A stretch of 64,000 nucleotides of DNA. It comes from Glacieibacterium frigidum. Its GTDB lineage: Bacteria > Pseudomonadota > Alphaproteobacteria > Sphingomonadales > Sphingomonadaceae. The notes under the pieces are model-generated. The model was not told the origin of the DNA, searched no databases, and saw only the letters and a list, made by a program, of their open reading frames with translations. Position numbers and translations under genes: made by a program. Of the stretch, positions 34,914-45,654 are shown in pieces; the stretch's first letter is position 1; every line of letters begins with the position of its first letter. The DNA lies in contig NZ_VJWA01000001.1 in assembly GCF_007097155.1 (NCBI RefSeq), forward strand, positions 1,583,501-1,647,500. The letters run 5' to 3'.

Positions 34914-37151
34914 CTATCCTTGTGCTGCGCGCGGTTCGGCGACGTCGAGGTCGACGGCGCGCGTGTCGAAGCTGAGCCGCGCGACGGTGCCGCCACCGGG
35001 CGCATCGCTGAGGTCGAGCGTGCCGCCGTGTTCCTGCGCGATCTTCTTAACGATCGCGAGGCCGAGGCCGGTGCCCTTCAGCCGCGTCGTGACATAGGGC
35101 TCGGTCAGCCGGTCGCGCGCCTCGGGCAGGCCGCAACCGTTGTCGGTGACACGGATGGCGACGCGCTCGCCGCTCGCCTCGATCGCCAGCGAAATCAGGC
35201 CCTGCACCGAATTATCGGGTCGCGCTGCAATGGCTTCGGCGGCGTTCTTGATCAGATTCATCAGCGCCTGACCGATCTGGCGGCGGTCGCAGACAAGCTC
35301 GGGCAGCTGCGCCGGCAGCACCAGCCCGAAGCGGATGCCCGGGTAGGCGACCTCCTGCAGGAACACCGCTTGCTTGGCGATCTCGGCGAGGTTCTCGGGC
35401 CGGAACTCGGGCTTGGGCATCTGCGCGAAGCTGCTGAACTCGTCGACCATGCGGCGGAGATCGCCGACCTGGCGGACGATCGTGCCGGTCAGTGATGCGA
35501 ACGTCTCCGGATCCTCGACGATCTGCTTCGCATACTTGCGCTGCAGCCGCTCGGCCGACAGCTGGATCGGGGTCAGCGGGTTCTTGATCTCGTGCGCGAT
35601 GCGCCGCGCGACATCGGCCCAGGCGGCGCGGCGCTGATCCGCCAGCTGCGCCGAGATGTCGTCGAAGGTCAGCACATAGCTGCGTGCGCCCGCGCGCTCC
35701 GCTGCGATACGGACGCTGAGGGTCTGCGGCTCGGCGCCGCGGACAATGGTCACCTGCCCCGCCGCGATCCCCTGTGCCGCCGCCTCGTCGAGCAGGGTCG
35801 CGAGTTCGGGCACGGCTTCGGCGAGCGGCCGCCCGGCCAGTGCACCCTCGCTGGTCTCCAGCAGTTCGGCGGCGCTGCGGTTGGCGAGCTTGATGACGCC
35901 GCCGCCGTCGATCGAGATGACGCCCGCCGACACGCCCGACAGCACGGTCTCGGTGAACTGCCGTCGCTGCTCGGCCGAAGCGTTGGCGCTGACCAGCGCC
36001 TGCTGCTGCGCCTTCAGTTGCCCGGTCATCCGATTGAAGGCGCGCGCCAGCGTGCTGATCTCGTCGCCCGCACCGCGCACCGCGACCCGCGCATCGAGGT
36101 CGCCAGCGCCGACGCGCTCGGCCGCATGCGCGAGCTTGGCGATCGGCGTGACGAGGCGGTTCGCCAGCCACAGCGCGAACCAGATCGCCGCCGCGAGGAT
36201 CAGCAGCGAGACGACCATCAGCATGATGTTGAAGCGCCATTTCAGCGCGCGGCTGCGGTCGGTCAGCGCCTTGTAGTCGGTCAGCGCGGTGCGCGTCCGC
36301 GCGACCTGCGCAAGCACCTGCGGGTCGACCTTGCGGCTGACATAGACATAGCGTTCGAGGACCGGGTCGATGCGCACCACCGCCTCGACGCGGTCGACCG
36401 CGCTGTCGACGACCCGCACCTCGCCGACGCGTGCGCCGGTCAGGTCGAGCCGCGCGATGCGCGCCGACAGCGGCTTCTCGTCCATGTTGACCCGCGCGAA
36501 GATCGGCCGCTCGGTGCCGCGCGAGGCGAACACCGCCGCCTCGGTCAGGTTGCGCGTCTTGACCTGGAAGACCAGGCCTTCGCGGAACACCGGCGTGCCG
36601 ATGCCGTAATCGCGCGCGTAATTGTTGATGTCCCCCGCCATCGCGTCGATGTCCTCGACGATGCGGCGCTTGTTGTCGGCGACATAGGCCTGCGCAACCT
36701 GATCGGCATTGTCGAGAACGGTGCGGGCATTGTCCGAAAACCAGAACTGCGTGCCGAACTGGAACAGCAGCGACGCGAAGATCACGACGAGCAGGGTCGG
36801 GACCGCGGCGATCGCGGCGAACAGACCCACGAGGCGGATGTGCAGCTGCGCTCCCGCCGTGCCCTTCCGCCGGTTGGTCAGCAGGATCGCGACGCGACGC
36901 GCGATCAGCGTGATCAGCGCCATCAGCGGCACGAGATTGGCGACGAGCAGCAGCGTGACGAGCGGCGGCGAGAAGCCGGGACCGCGTTCGCCGGTCAGGA
37001 TCGCATAGCTGCCGAACCCGAGCAGCACGACCAGTGCAGCGACGGCGAGTTCGAGGCGCGGGTAAAGGTCGACGCGGCTGACCCAACGGTTGAAGCGCCG
37101 CCGCTGATTGCGCCAGCGGCCCGGGGCCGGAAGGGTCGCGCCGTCTGCCAT
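34914..37151 (-). CDS. ntrY: Sensor histidine kinase NtrY
   Basis: A 745-residue membrane kinase. Three N-terminal membrane segments (~33-53, ~63-83, ~107-132) precede a ~170-residue periplasmic sensor and a fourth segment (~308-330: IMLMVVSLLILAAAIWFALW). Then follow HAMP (NRLVTPIAKLAHAAERVG), PAS (~400-490), the HisKA motif [20 protein letters not shown] with the phospho-His, and HATPase boxes (NLIKNAAEAI, VTDNGCGLP, KGTGLGLAIVKKI). It phosphorylates NtrX in the same operon. The upstream ntrC-ntrB block lies across a 350-base region containing LysR control elements. Confidence 0.95.
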   Translation of the reverse strand: MADGATLPAPGRWRNQRRRFNRWVSRVDLYPRLELAVAALVVLLGFGSYAILTGERGPGFSPPLVTLLLVANLVPLMALITLIARRVAILLTNRRKGTAGAQLHIRLVGLFAAIAAVPTLLVVIFASLLFQFGTQFWFSDNARTVLDNADQVAQAYVADNKRRIVEDIDAMAGDINNYARDYGIGTPVFREGLVFQVKTRNLTEAAVFASRGTERPIFARVNMDEKPLSARIARLDLTGARVGEVRVVDSAVDRVEAVVRIDPVLERYVYVSRKVDPQVLAQVARTRTALTDYKALTDRSRALKWRFNIMLMVVSLLILAAAIWFALWLANRLVTPIAKLAHAAERVGAGDLDARVAVRGAGDEISTLARAFNRMTGQLKAQQQALVSANASAEQRRQFTETVLSGVSAGVISIDGGGVIKLANRSAAELLETSEGALAGRPLAEAVPELATLLDEAAAQGIAAGQVTIVRGAEPQTLSVRIAAERAGARSYVLTFDDISAQLADQRRAAWADVARRIAHEIKNPLTPIQLSAERLQRKYAKQIVEDPETFASLTGTIVRQVGDLRRMVDEFSSFAQMPKPEFRPENLAEIAKQAVFLQEVAYPGIRFGLVLPAQLPELVCDRRQIGQALMNLIKNAAEAIAARPDNSVQGLISLAIEASGERVAIRVTDNGCGLPEARDRLTEPYVTTRLKGTGLGLAIVKKIAQEHGGTLDLSDAPGGGTVARLSFDTRAVDLDVAEPRAAQG

Positions 37152-37229
37152 CCCCCCTGTCTTAGCCTAGTAGCGTGGCAAAAGGAACACAGTCGTTGCG
37201 CCCGCGCGACGATAATTGTTAGGATCGGC

Positions 37230-37397
37230 CTATGGCGTCGCAGGGGATCGTGTCGCTTCGCCCGCCGGGCACCCCGGCAAAGCGGGCTTCGGCGGCGCGA
37301 GCCTGACCCGAACCGCTCCCGCCGCTGCGGACACGAGACGCGACCAACCGTTACCGTGGTCCGCCCAAAATCGTGTGGCTTGATGGTCGAGGATCAT
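37230..37397 (-). CDS. Possible small protein divergent from the LysR gene
   Basis: A 55-residue reading frame, MILDHQATRFWADHGNG..., with a strong AGGAGA nine bases before its ATG. It is basic and has no membrane segment. No family is recognised. It fills most of the otherwise empty 37152-37497 region and is divergent from the LysR regulator, a typical place for a target gene. Coding status rests mainly on the ribosome-binding site. Confidence 0.4.
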   Translation of the reverse strand: MILDHQATRFWADHGNGWSRLVSAAAGAVRVRLAPPKPALPGCPAGEATRSPATP

Positions 37398-37472
37398 CGC
37401 CGAAGTCTCCTGTTCGCGGGTCACCCTGCGCGCCGGAGCCACCGCCGCGCCAACCAAAGTGTCGACGGCTGC

Positions 37473-37489
37473 CATAAGCACAGCTTATG
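37473..37489. promoter_or_regulatory. Perfect palindrome CATAAGC-ACA-GCTTATG before the LysR gene
   Basis: A 7-3-7 perfect inverted repeat ending eight bases before the LysR start codon at 37498. It contains the T-N11-A core of LysR-type operators (ATAAGC...GCTTAT). It lies between the regulator and the divergent 55-residue frame and is most likely the binding site of the LysR protein itself. Confidence 0.6.
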
Positions 37490-37497
37490 ATCGAGTA

Positions 37498-38369
37498 ATG
37501 CGCCGCCTGCCGCCTCTCGCCGCCGTCCGCGTCTTCGAGGCCGCCGCACGCCACGGCAATTTCATCACCGCCGCCGCCGAGCTGGGAATGACGCAAGCGG
37601 CCGTGAGCTATCAGATCCGCATGCTCGAGGAGCGGCTCGGCGTGCGTCTGTTCGATCGTGAGCGCGGGCGCGTCGTGGCTACCCCGGCGGCGCGCCGCGC
37701 GGCGGGGCTGGTCAGCACGGCGTTCGACGGGATCGCCGATGCGTTCGCGAGCGTCCGTGCGGACGACGATGCGGTGCTGCGCATCAGCTGCGCCAACACC
37801 TTTGCGATCAAGTGGCTGGCCCCGCACATCGGTGCGTTCCAGTTGCGTCATCCCGACCTCGCGGTGAGGATCGATGCCAACGATGCCGTGGTCGACTTTG
37901 CGCGCGACGATGCCGATGTCGGCGTGCGCGCCGGTGCCACGCTCGCACCCGGCCTGCACGGAGACGCGCTGTTCGACGTGCGGTTCACGCCGATGGCCTC
38001 CCCCGAATTTCTCGCCGCCCATCCACTCGCCGATCCCGCCGACCTGCAGACCGTGCCGCGCCTGACCCCCGAGGATGACTGGTGGCCCCTGTGGCTGGCC
38101 TGCGCCGGGGTCGAGGCGGCAGTCCCGGTCACGGGCGGTCTGCGTCTCGACTCGCAGGTCGTCGAGGCCAACGCCGCGATGGCGGGCGCGGGGGTTGCGC
38201 TGCTCAATCCCGAACTGTGGCGACGCGAACTCGATGAGGGGCGGCTGTTCGCGCCGTTCGCGCAAGTCGCCACCAACGGCTGGCGCTTCTGGCTCGTCTG
38301 CGCGGCAGCACGGCGCAACGTGCCGAAGATCCGCGCATTCCGCGAATGGCTTCTGGGCGAACTTGGCCG

Positions 38370-38373
<4 letters not shown>
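37498..38373 (+). CDS. LysR-family transcriptional regulator (GcvA-like)
   Basis: A 291-residue regulator. The N-terminal winged helix-turn-helix reads [45 protein letters not shown], the GcvA/AmpR-like branch of LTTRs. The C-terminal effector domain (residues ~90-290) has the periplasmic-binding-protein fold. ATG 37498 matches the family N-terminus. It is transcribed toward ntrC (convergent, stops overlapping by four bases). Ligand and targets are unknown; a palindrome overlaps its promoter. Confidence 0.93.
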
Positions 38374-39793
<1,420 letters not shown>

Positions 39794-39797
<4 letters not shown>

Positions 39798-40888
39798 TTG
39801 GCCACCGGCAGCAGGACGCGGAACACCGTGCGATCGTTCTCGCGGCCGTATTCGACGATGCCGCCGTGATCGCCGACAATCTTGGCGACGAGCGCCAGCC
39901 CCAGGCCGCGGCCGCCGGGCTTGCTGGTCACGAACGGATCGAACAGATGGTCGGCGATGTCGCGCGGCGCGCCGGGACCGGTGTCGATCACGCACACCTC
40001 GATGGGCAGCGACACCTTGCGCGGCGATCCCGGCGTGGCGACGAACAGCCCATGGCGGAAGGCCGTGGTCAGCTGGATCTTGCCTTGCGAACCAGCGGCT
40101 TCGACGGCGTTCTTGAGCAGGTTTAGGAAGACCTGGACGAGGCTGTCGCGGTGCGCCGCGACCAGCGGCAGCGAGGGGTCATAGGCCTCGGCGATGCGGA
40201 CGCCGCGGGCGAAACCCTGCTCGGCGAGCTTGCGGACATGGCCGAGCACGGCGTGGATGTTCTCGGGCGCGTGCGGCAGCGCGCGGGTGTCGGTGAAGCC
40301 CTCCATGCGGTCGACGAGGTCGCGGATGCGGTCGACCTCGACGCAGATCAGGTCGGTCAGCTCGGCGGTGTCGGGGTCGGCGCCCTGCGCGATCAACTGC
40401 GCGGCCCCCTTTATCCCCGACAGCGGGTTCTTGATCTCGTGCGCCAGCATCGCCGCGACCCCGGTCGCCGAGCGTGCCGCGCCGCGGTGCACCGCCTGCC
40501 GCTCGACGAGCGACGCCACCGACCGGGTCTGCAGCGTCAGCACCAGCGCCCCCGGCGCGTCCGCCAGCGGCGCGATCAGCAGGTCGGCGCGCACCGTGCG
40601 CGCGCCGGGAAAGCCGATCTCGACATCGAAGGCGCTGTGCCGCCCGCCCTGCGCACGGGCGTGCACCAGCAGATCCGCGACCGCCGCGTCGTCGACCGTC
40701 AGCCCGGCCAAGCCGCGATCCGCGAGCATCGCCGCGCTGGTGTTGAGCATGCTCTCCGCCGCCGGATTGACGAGCAGCGGCAGGTCCATCGCATCGAGCG
40801 CGACGACGGGCACCGGCAGCGCCGTGACAAGGTCGAGCGACGGCGCTGGCGGTATCGGGCGCAGCCGGCGCAGCGCAGCGAGGCTCAC
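39794..40888 (-). CDS. ntrB: Nitrogen regulation sensor kinase NtrB
   Basis: A 364-residue soluble kinase. A PAS domain occupies residues ~20-125. The dimerisation/phospho-acceptor motif is [21 protein letters not shown] (His150). ATPase boxes are visible in [19 protein letters not shown] and [14 protein letters not shown]. There are no membrane segments, as expected for NtrB, which senses nitrogen through PII. It starts with GTG, overlapping the dusB stop (GTGA), and overlaps ntrC at its end, giving the classic dusB-ntrB-ntrC operon. Confidence 0.96.
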
Positions 40889-41892
40889 GCGGCGAGGCTC
40901 AGCGGTGCATCGATCAGCGGGGCGTAGAACGCCTCCAGCATGTCGAGCACCGTCGCGGCGCTCGCCTGCTGGTTGACGGCGTTGCGGAACTCGGCCGAGC
41001 CGGTCAGCCCCTTGGTGTACCAGCCGAGGTGCTTGCGCGCCATATTGACCCCGATCTCGTTGCCGTAAAGGTCGAGCATCGCGCGGTAATGCTCGACGAT
41101 CACGGCATATTGTTCAGCGAGGCTGGGGTCGGCGAGGCGGCGGCCCTGCGTCAGCCACGCGATCGCCTGGCCCAGCAGCCACGGCTTTCCGTACGCGCCG
41201 CGTCCGATCATCACGCCGTCGGCACCCGACTGGTCGAGTGCCGCATCGACGTCGTCCAAGGTGCAGATATCGCCGTTGACGATCACCGGCAGGCGCACCG
41301 CGTCCTTGACCTTGCGGACGAACGCCCAGTCGGCACTGCCCTTGTAGAGCTGGCACCGCGTCCGCCCATGAACGACGATCAGCTGGATGCCCAGATCCTC
41401 TGCGATGCGCGCGAGTTCGGGGGCGTTGAGGCTCGAATGATCCCAGCCCATGCGCATCTTGAGCGTCACCGGCACGTCGACCGCCTTGACCGTCGCCTCG
41501 ATCAGGCGCGCCGCGAGCGGCAGGTCGCGCATCAACGCCGACCCCGCGTCGCCGTTGACGACCTTCTTGACCGGGCAGCCCATGTTGATGTCGATGATCG
41601 CCGCGCCGCGGTCGGCATTGAGCTTCGCCGCCTCGGCCATGACCTCCGGGTCGCAGCCCGCGAGCTGCATCGACACCGGCTCCTCGCTCGGGTGCCACGC
41701 GCATTTCTGGATCGACTGGCGCGTTTCGCGGACCATCGCCTGGCTCGCGATCATCTCGGTGACCGTCAGCCCGGCGCCGTAGCGCTTGACGATGGTGCGG
41801 AACGGCAGGTCGGTCACGCCAGTCATCGGCGCGAGCAGCACCGGCTGCGCGATGGTCAGCGGACCGATCTGGATGGGGCCGAAGTTCTTCAC
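40885..41892 (-). CDS. dusB: tRNA-dihydrouridine synthase B
   Basis: A 335-residue FMN-dependent TIM-barrel enzyme reducing uridine to dihydrouridine in the tRNA D-loop. Family motifs: LAPMTGVTDLPFRTIVKRYG, INMGCPVKKVVNGDAGSAL with the catalytic Cys, TLKMRMGW, IVVHGRTRCQLYKGSADW, and VNGDICTLDD. This is the nifR3 position of alphaproteobacteria, first in the dusB-ntrBC operon. The start is GTG at 41892. It is divergent from ispDF (82 bases between). Confidence 0.96.
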   Translation of the reverse strand: MKNFGPIQIGPLTIAQPVLLAPMTGVTDLPFRTIVKRYGAGLTVTEMIASQAMVRETRQSIQKCAWHPSEEPVSMQLAGCDPEVMAEAAKLNADRGAAIIDINMGCPVKKVVNGDAGSALMRDLPLAARLIEATVKAVDVPVTLKMRMGWDHSSLNAPELARIAEDLGIQLIVVHGRTRCQLYKGSADWAFVRKVKDAVRLPVIVNGDICTLDDVDAALDQSGADGVMIGRGAYGKPWLLGQAIAWLTQGRRLADPSLAEQYAVIVEHYRAMLDLYGNEIGVNMARKHLGWYTKGLTGSAEFRNAVNQQASAATVLDMLEAFYAPLIDAPLSLAA

Positions 41893-41974
41893 GTCGAATT
41901 GCCTAAATTACAGGCAGCGAGCCATGCCGGATTTGCCCCTGTTCGGCAAGTCGCGCGCGGGCTAAGCGCGGCCC

Positions 41975-43114
41975 ATGACAGTCCATGGCCTGATCGTCGC
42001 CGCCGGCCGCGGCCACCGCGCGGGCGAGGGCCTGCCCAAGCAGTATCGCCGGATCGGCGGCAAGCCAGTGCTGCGCCATGCCGTCGAAGGGCTGCGGGGG
42101 GTTGTTGATGCGGTGTCGGTCGTGATCCACCCCGACGACGCCGCGCTGTACGCCGACGCCGTCGCGGGCCTCGATCTCAGACCTTGGGCAGCGGGCGGCG
42201 CGACGCGGCAGGAGTCGGTGCGGCTGGGGCTCGAGGCGCTGGCGGGCGATACCCCCGCGCGGGTGCTGATCCACGACGCGGCGCGCGCCTTCATGCCGGG
42301 CGAAGCGATGCGGCGGGTGGTTACCGCGCTCGACCACGCACCGGGGGCGTGCCCTGCCCTGCCCGTCACTGATTCCCTGCGCAGCGGCGGCACTCACGTC
42401 GAGGGCGAGGTGTCGCGCGACGGCCTGCACCGCGTGCAGACCCCGCAGGGGTTCGACTATGCCGCAATCCGCGCCGCGCACGGCAGCGCGCCCGCCGGCT
42501 GCACCGACGATGTCGCGGTGGCGCGCGCCGCCGGCCTCGCGGTGGCGCTCGTCCCCGGCGACGAGCGCGGCTTCAAGTTGACCACGCCCGAGGATTTCGT
42601 GCGGGCCGAGGCGATGATCGGCGGCGTGTCGCGCTCGGCTCAGGGCTACGACGTCCACCGCTTCGGCCCCGGCGACCATGTCTGGCTGTGCGGCGTCCAG
42701 ATTCCCCACAGCCACGGCCTGATCGGCCACAGCGACGCCGACGCCGGGCTGCACGCGCTGACCGACGCACTGCTCAGCACGATCGGGGCGGGCGACATCG
42801 GCGACCATTTCCCGCCGAGCGATCCGCAATGGCGGGGGGCGTCATCTGACCGCTTCCTCGTCCATGCCGCACAACTGATCGCCGCGCGCGGCGGGATCAT
42901 CGATCATGTCGACGTCACGCTGATCTGCGAGGCACCCAAGATCGGGCCGCACCGGGCCGCAATGCGCGCGCGGCTGGCGGAACTTCTCGGGCTCGCCAGC
43001 GATCAGGTCAGCGTCAAGGCGACGACGACCGAGGGGCTCGGCTTCACCGGCCGGCGCGAGGGCCTTGCGGCATCGGCGATGGCGACGGTGCGGGTTGCGA
43101 GGAGTTCGGCATGA
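41975..43114 (+). CDS. ispDF: Bifunctional IspD/IspF (MEP isoprenoid pathway)
   Basis: A 379-residue fusion. Residues ~1-215 are IspD (2-C-methylerythritol 4-phosphate cytidylyltransferase): VAAGRGHRAGEGLPKQYRRI and HDAARAFM. Residues ~220-379 are IspF (MECDP synthase): QGYDVHRFGPGDHVWLCGV, HSDADAGLHALTDALL with the zinc ligands, and KATTTEGLGFTGR. The fusion is standard in alphaproteobacteria. The stop overlaps the next gene's ATG (ATGA). Confidence 0.97.
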   Translation: MTVHGLIVAAGRGHRAGEGLPKQYRRIGGKPVLRHAVEGLRGVVDAVSVVIHPDDAALYADAVAGLDLRPWAAGGATRQESVRLGLEALAGDTPARVLIHDAARAFMPGEAMRRVVTALDHAPGACPALPVTDSLRSGGTHVEGEVSRDGLHRVQTPQGFDYAAIRAAHGSAPAGCTDDVAVARAAGLAVALVPGDERGFKLTTPEDFVRAEAMIGGVSRSAQGYDVHRFGPGDHVWLCGVQIPHSHGLIGHSDADAGLHALTDALLSTIGAGDIGDHFPPSDPQWRGASSDRFLVHAAQLIAARGGIIDHVDVTLICEAPKIGPHRAAMRARLAELLGLASDQVSVKATTTEGLGFTGRREGLAASAMATVRVARSSA

Positions 43115-43617
43115 AGATCCTGATTGGCGCCGTGGTCGCTGCCGCGCTGGCCCTGCCCTCGGCGGCTTCGGCGATCTGCTTCACCCGGCCCCAGATGCGC
43201 GCCGTCGCCGCCGTCGCTGCGGGCCCGCTGGTCGCCAACGTCGTGGCACGCTGCGCGAGCTTCCCCGGCGGCGCCCCCAACCTGACCGCGGCGCGCCCGT
43301 CGCTCGCGGGGCGTTTCCGCGGCGAGGCGGCTGCGGCCGCCGCGATCGTCGCGCCGGCGATTTCGCAGCTGCTCGGCCAGCCCGAGACCGACCCGCAGCG
43401 CCTCGTCGCCGCGGTCACGCCCTTCCTCGACCTGATGCTCAGCACGCAGGTCGCCAAGCTCGGCGAGCGCACCTGCCGCAACATCGACGACATGGCCGTC
43501 GCGGTGCTGCCGCTCAGCGACCGGCAGGTCGTGGATATCTTGGGGGCGGCGCTGGTCGCCGGCGCGCGCGACCGCCCGTCGCTGCAATTCTCGCTGTGCG
43601 AAGACGATCGCCGATGA
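43111..43617 (+). CDS. Exported protein of unknown function
   Basis: A 168-residue protein with a Sec signal peptide (MKILIGAVVAAALALPSAASA). The mature part is largely helical, with four cysteines (ICFTRP, ARCASF, RTCRNID, FSLCEDD) that could form two disulfides. No family recognised. It is coupled by ATGA overlaps to ispDF before and cinA after, so it belongs to that operon. Its exported nature contrasts with the cytosolic partners. Confidence 0.82.
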   Translation: MKILIGAVVAAALALPSAASAICFTRPQMRAVAAVAAGPLVANVVARCASFPGGAPNLTAARPSLAGRFRGEAAAAAAIVAPAISQLLGQPETDPQRLVAAVTPFLDLMLSTQVAKLGERTCRNIDDMAVAVLPLSDRQVVDILGAALVAGARDRPSLQFSLCEDDRR

Positions 43618-44108
43618 TCGACGACGAGCTGCTGGCCCGCGCGCAGGCGGTCATCGACGCGAACCGCGCGATCGGGCGCACGGTCGCGCTCGCTGAATCC
43701 TGCACCGGCGGACTGGTCGCGGCCGCGCTGACAGAGATCCCGGGCGCCTCGGAGGTCTTCGAGCGCGGCTTCGTCACCTACTCGAACGAAGCCAAGATGG
43801 AGAGCATCGGGGTCAACCAGGACATCCTCGAGACCTTCGGCGCGGTGTCTGTGGCGGTCGCCTGGGCAATGGCGCAGGGTGCCCTCAAGCACAGCCACGC
43901 CGACCTCGCCGTCGCGATCACGGGGATCGCCGGGCCCGGCGGCGGGTCGGAAAAAAAGCCCGTCGGCACGGTCGTCTTCGCGTGCGCGACGCGCGGCGAG
44001 GACGAGAGCCATGTGGTGGCCGACACGCACTGTTTCGGCGATCTCGGCCGGCGCGAAATCCGCCGCCAGGCGGCGCTGGTCGCGCTTGGGCTCCTGATGC
44101 CCGACTGA
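43614..44108 (+). CDS. pncC: CinA-family nicotinamide-nucleotide amidohydrolase
   Basis: A 164-residue stand-alone C-terminal CinA domain that deamidates NMN to nicotinate mononucleotide. Signature segments: TVALAESCTGGLVAAALTEIPGAS with the catalytic Ser, FVTYSNEAKMESIGV, and AVAITGIAGPGGGSEKKPVGTVVFA. Start ATG 43614 overlaps the previous stop (ATGA). Placement between ispDF and coq10/lipA is conserved in the class. Confidence 0.94.
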   Translation: MIDDELLARAQAVIDANRAIGRTVALAESCTGGLVAAALTEIPGASEVFERGFVTYSNEAKMESIGVNQDILETFGAVSVAVAWAMAQGALKHSHADLAVAITGIAGPGGGSEKKPVGTVVFACATRGEDESHVVADTHCFGDLGRREIRRQAALVALGLLMPD

Positions 44109-44208
44109 GTGTCGCAGCAGGCGAAATTTTTTCCGTTACGCCGCTACACAACGTAGAATATTATCAAGAGTTAAGTACTGGCCATGTGATGCCATGCAAA
44201 GGTACGCC

Positions 44209-45204
44209 ATGACACACGACGAACCCCATCAGTGGCGCACCGAGCATCTGCATCTCGCGATCGTTGCGGCCGGCGTTTCGCTATGGGCTTGGAATGTCGA
44301 TACCGACCAGTTCACCATGGACGAGCGCGGCTTCGAGCTCTGGGGCTTGTCATGGACCGAGAGGGTCACGTTCGAGAAGCTGTCGGCGCATATTCATCCC
44401 GCGGATCGCGACCGGGTACGCGCCGCCTTTGCCGCGACGCGTGTCGTGCTGGGCTCGTACGAAACCGACTTCCGCATTCTCGTCGGCAAGGAGGTCCGCT
44501 GGATCGCCGCACGCGGCAAGGGCGAGGATGTCGGAATGGTGGGCCGGACGATGTTCGGCATCTTCCTCGACGTCACCGGCCGCAAGCAGGCCGAGGAAGG
44601 CAACGAGCTGCTTGCCGGCGAGATGAGCCACCGCGTCAAGAACCTGCTCGCGATCGCCTCGGGCCTGACCCAGATCACCTCGCGCTCGGCGACGACGACC
44701 GAGGAGATGGCGACCGAACTGACCTCGCGGCTGGCCGCGCTCGGCCGTGCGCACGACCTGGTGCGGCCGCTGCCCAACGGCCAGGGCGACGCCGCGCTGC
44801 TCGGCGACCTGTTGTCGGTGCTGCTTGCCCCATACGACAGTCTCGGTGCATTCGAAGGGCGCATCCGCGTCGCGGTCGAGCGCTGCGGCGTCGGCGAGAA
44901 GGCCGCGACTTCGCTTGCGCTGGTGGTTCACGAACTGGCAACCAACTCGCTGAAATACGGCTCGCTGTCGCACTCGGAGGGCACGCTCGACGTGTCGAGT
45001 ACAAGCAAGCCCGACACGATCATCCTCACCTGGCTGGAACGCGGCGGTCCCAAGATCGAGGAGCCGAAGGGCCTGGCCGGTTACGGCAGCAAGCTCGTCC
45101 AGCGCAGCGTCACCGGAGCCCTGAAGGGCAAGATCGACTATGAATGGAGCGAGGGCGGGTTGATCGCGACGCTGTGCGTCGACCGCTCGACCCTGCTAAC
45201 CTGA
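44209..45204 (+). CDS. Soluble PAS-HWE histidine kinase
   Basis: A 331-residue kinase. Residues ~12-125 form a PAS domain (AIVAAGVSLWAWNVDTDQF, ERGFELWGL, GIFLDVTGRKQAEE). The phospho-acceptor box is LLAGEMSHRVKNLLAIASG with His141, typical of the HWE family. Its ATPase has the HWE pattern HELATNSLKYGSLS and LTWLERGGP. No membrane segment. HWE kinases often feed the PhyR general stress pathway; this is only inference here. ATG 44209 has AAAGG six bases upstream, better than an ATG at 44194. The end overlaps the convergent coq10-like gene. Confidence 0.9.
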   Translation: MTHDEPHQWRTEHLHLAIVAAGVSLWAWNVDTDQFTMDERGFELWGLSWTERVTFEKLSAHIHPADRDRVRAAFAATRVVLGSYETDFRILVGKEVRWIAARGKGEDVGMVGRTMFGIFLDVTGRKQAEEGNELLAGEMSHRVKNLLAIASGLTQITSRSATTTEEMATELTSRLAALGRAHDLVRPLPNGQGDAALLGDLLSVLLAPYDSLGAFEGRIRVAVERCGVGEKAATSLALVVHELATNSLKYGSLSHSEGTLDVSSTSKPDTIILTWLERGGPKIEEPKGLAGYGSKLVQRSVTGALKGKIDYEWSEGGLIATLCVDRSTLLT

Positions 45205-45654
45205 CGCCGGGATCGCGCCGCCGGGCACGCCATACACCGCGCGAGCCCGCGCCTCGAAGCTGGCGACCATGCGCCGGAACGCCTCGCCGAAGAAGGCGCC
45301 CGCCAACCGCTCGAACAGGAAGTTGCGGAACTCGAAGTCGACCGTGAAGTCGATCTCGCAACCCTTGGGCGTGTCGCGGAAGACCCAGTCGTTCTTGAGA
45401 TAGCGCAGCGGCCCCGAAATATAGTCGACGTGGATGCGCGACGGGCGGTCGAGCGTCACGCGGCTGGTGAAGCGCTCGCGCACCATCTTGAAGCCGACGA
45501 CCAGCTCCGCCGTCACGACGTTCGCCTCGCGGCCCAGCACGCGGGTCGCCTGGATCCACGGCAGGAACTCGTCGTAGCGGTCGACGTCGGCCACCAGGTC
45601 GAACATCTGCGCGGCGCTGTACGGCAGCGCGCGCGTCTCGCTATGCTTGGGCAT
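45196..45654 (-). CDS. Coq10/START-domain ubiquinone-binding protein (RatA-like)
   Basis: A 152-residue SRPBCC-fold protein: [50 protein letters not shown], and [16 protein letters not shown]. It is orthologous in position and sequence to the alphaproteobacterial Coq10-like protein that helps ubiquinone function in respiration. Databases often label this family a RatA toxin; nothing here supports a toxin role. It overlaps the lipA end by 14 bases, and the lipA-coq10 pair is conserved. Confidence 0.9.
   Translation of the reverse strand: MPKHSETRALPYSAAQMFDLVADVDRYDEFLPWIQATRVLGREANVVTAELVVGFKMVRERFTSRVTLDRPSRIHVDYISGPLRYLKNDWVFRDTPKGCEIDFTVDFEFRNFLFERLAGAFFGEAFRRMVASFEARARAVYGVPGGAIPASG

Noticed and set aside
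45196-45654. Toxin annotation (RatA) for the START-domain protein
   Set aside because: The RatA label comes from one E. coli study; the sequence and its lipA neighbour fit the Coq10-like ubiquinone-binding family, and there is no antitoxin gene.
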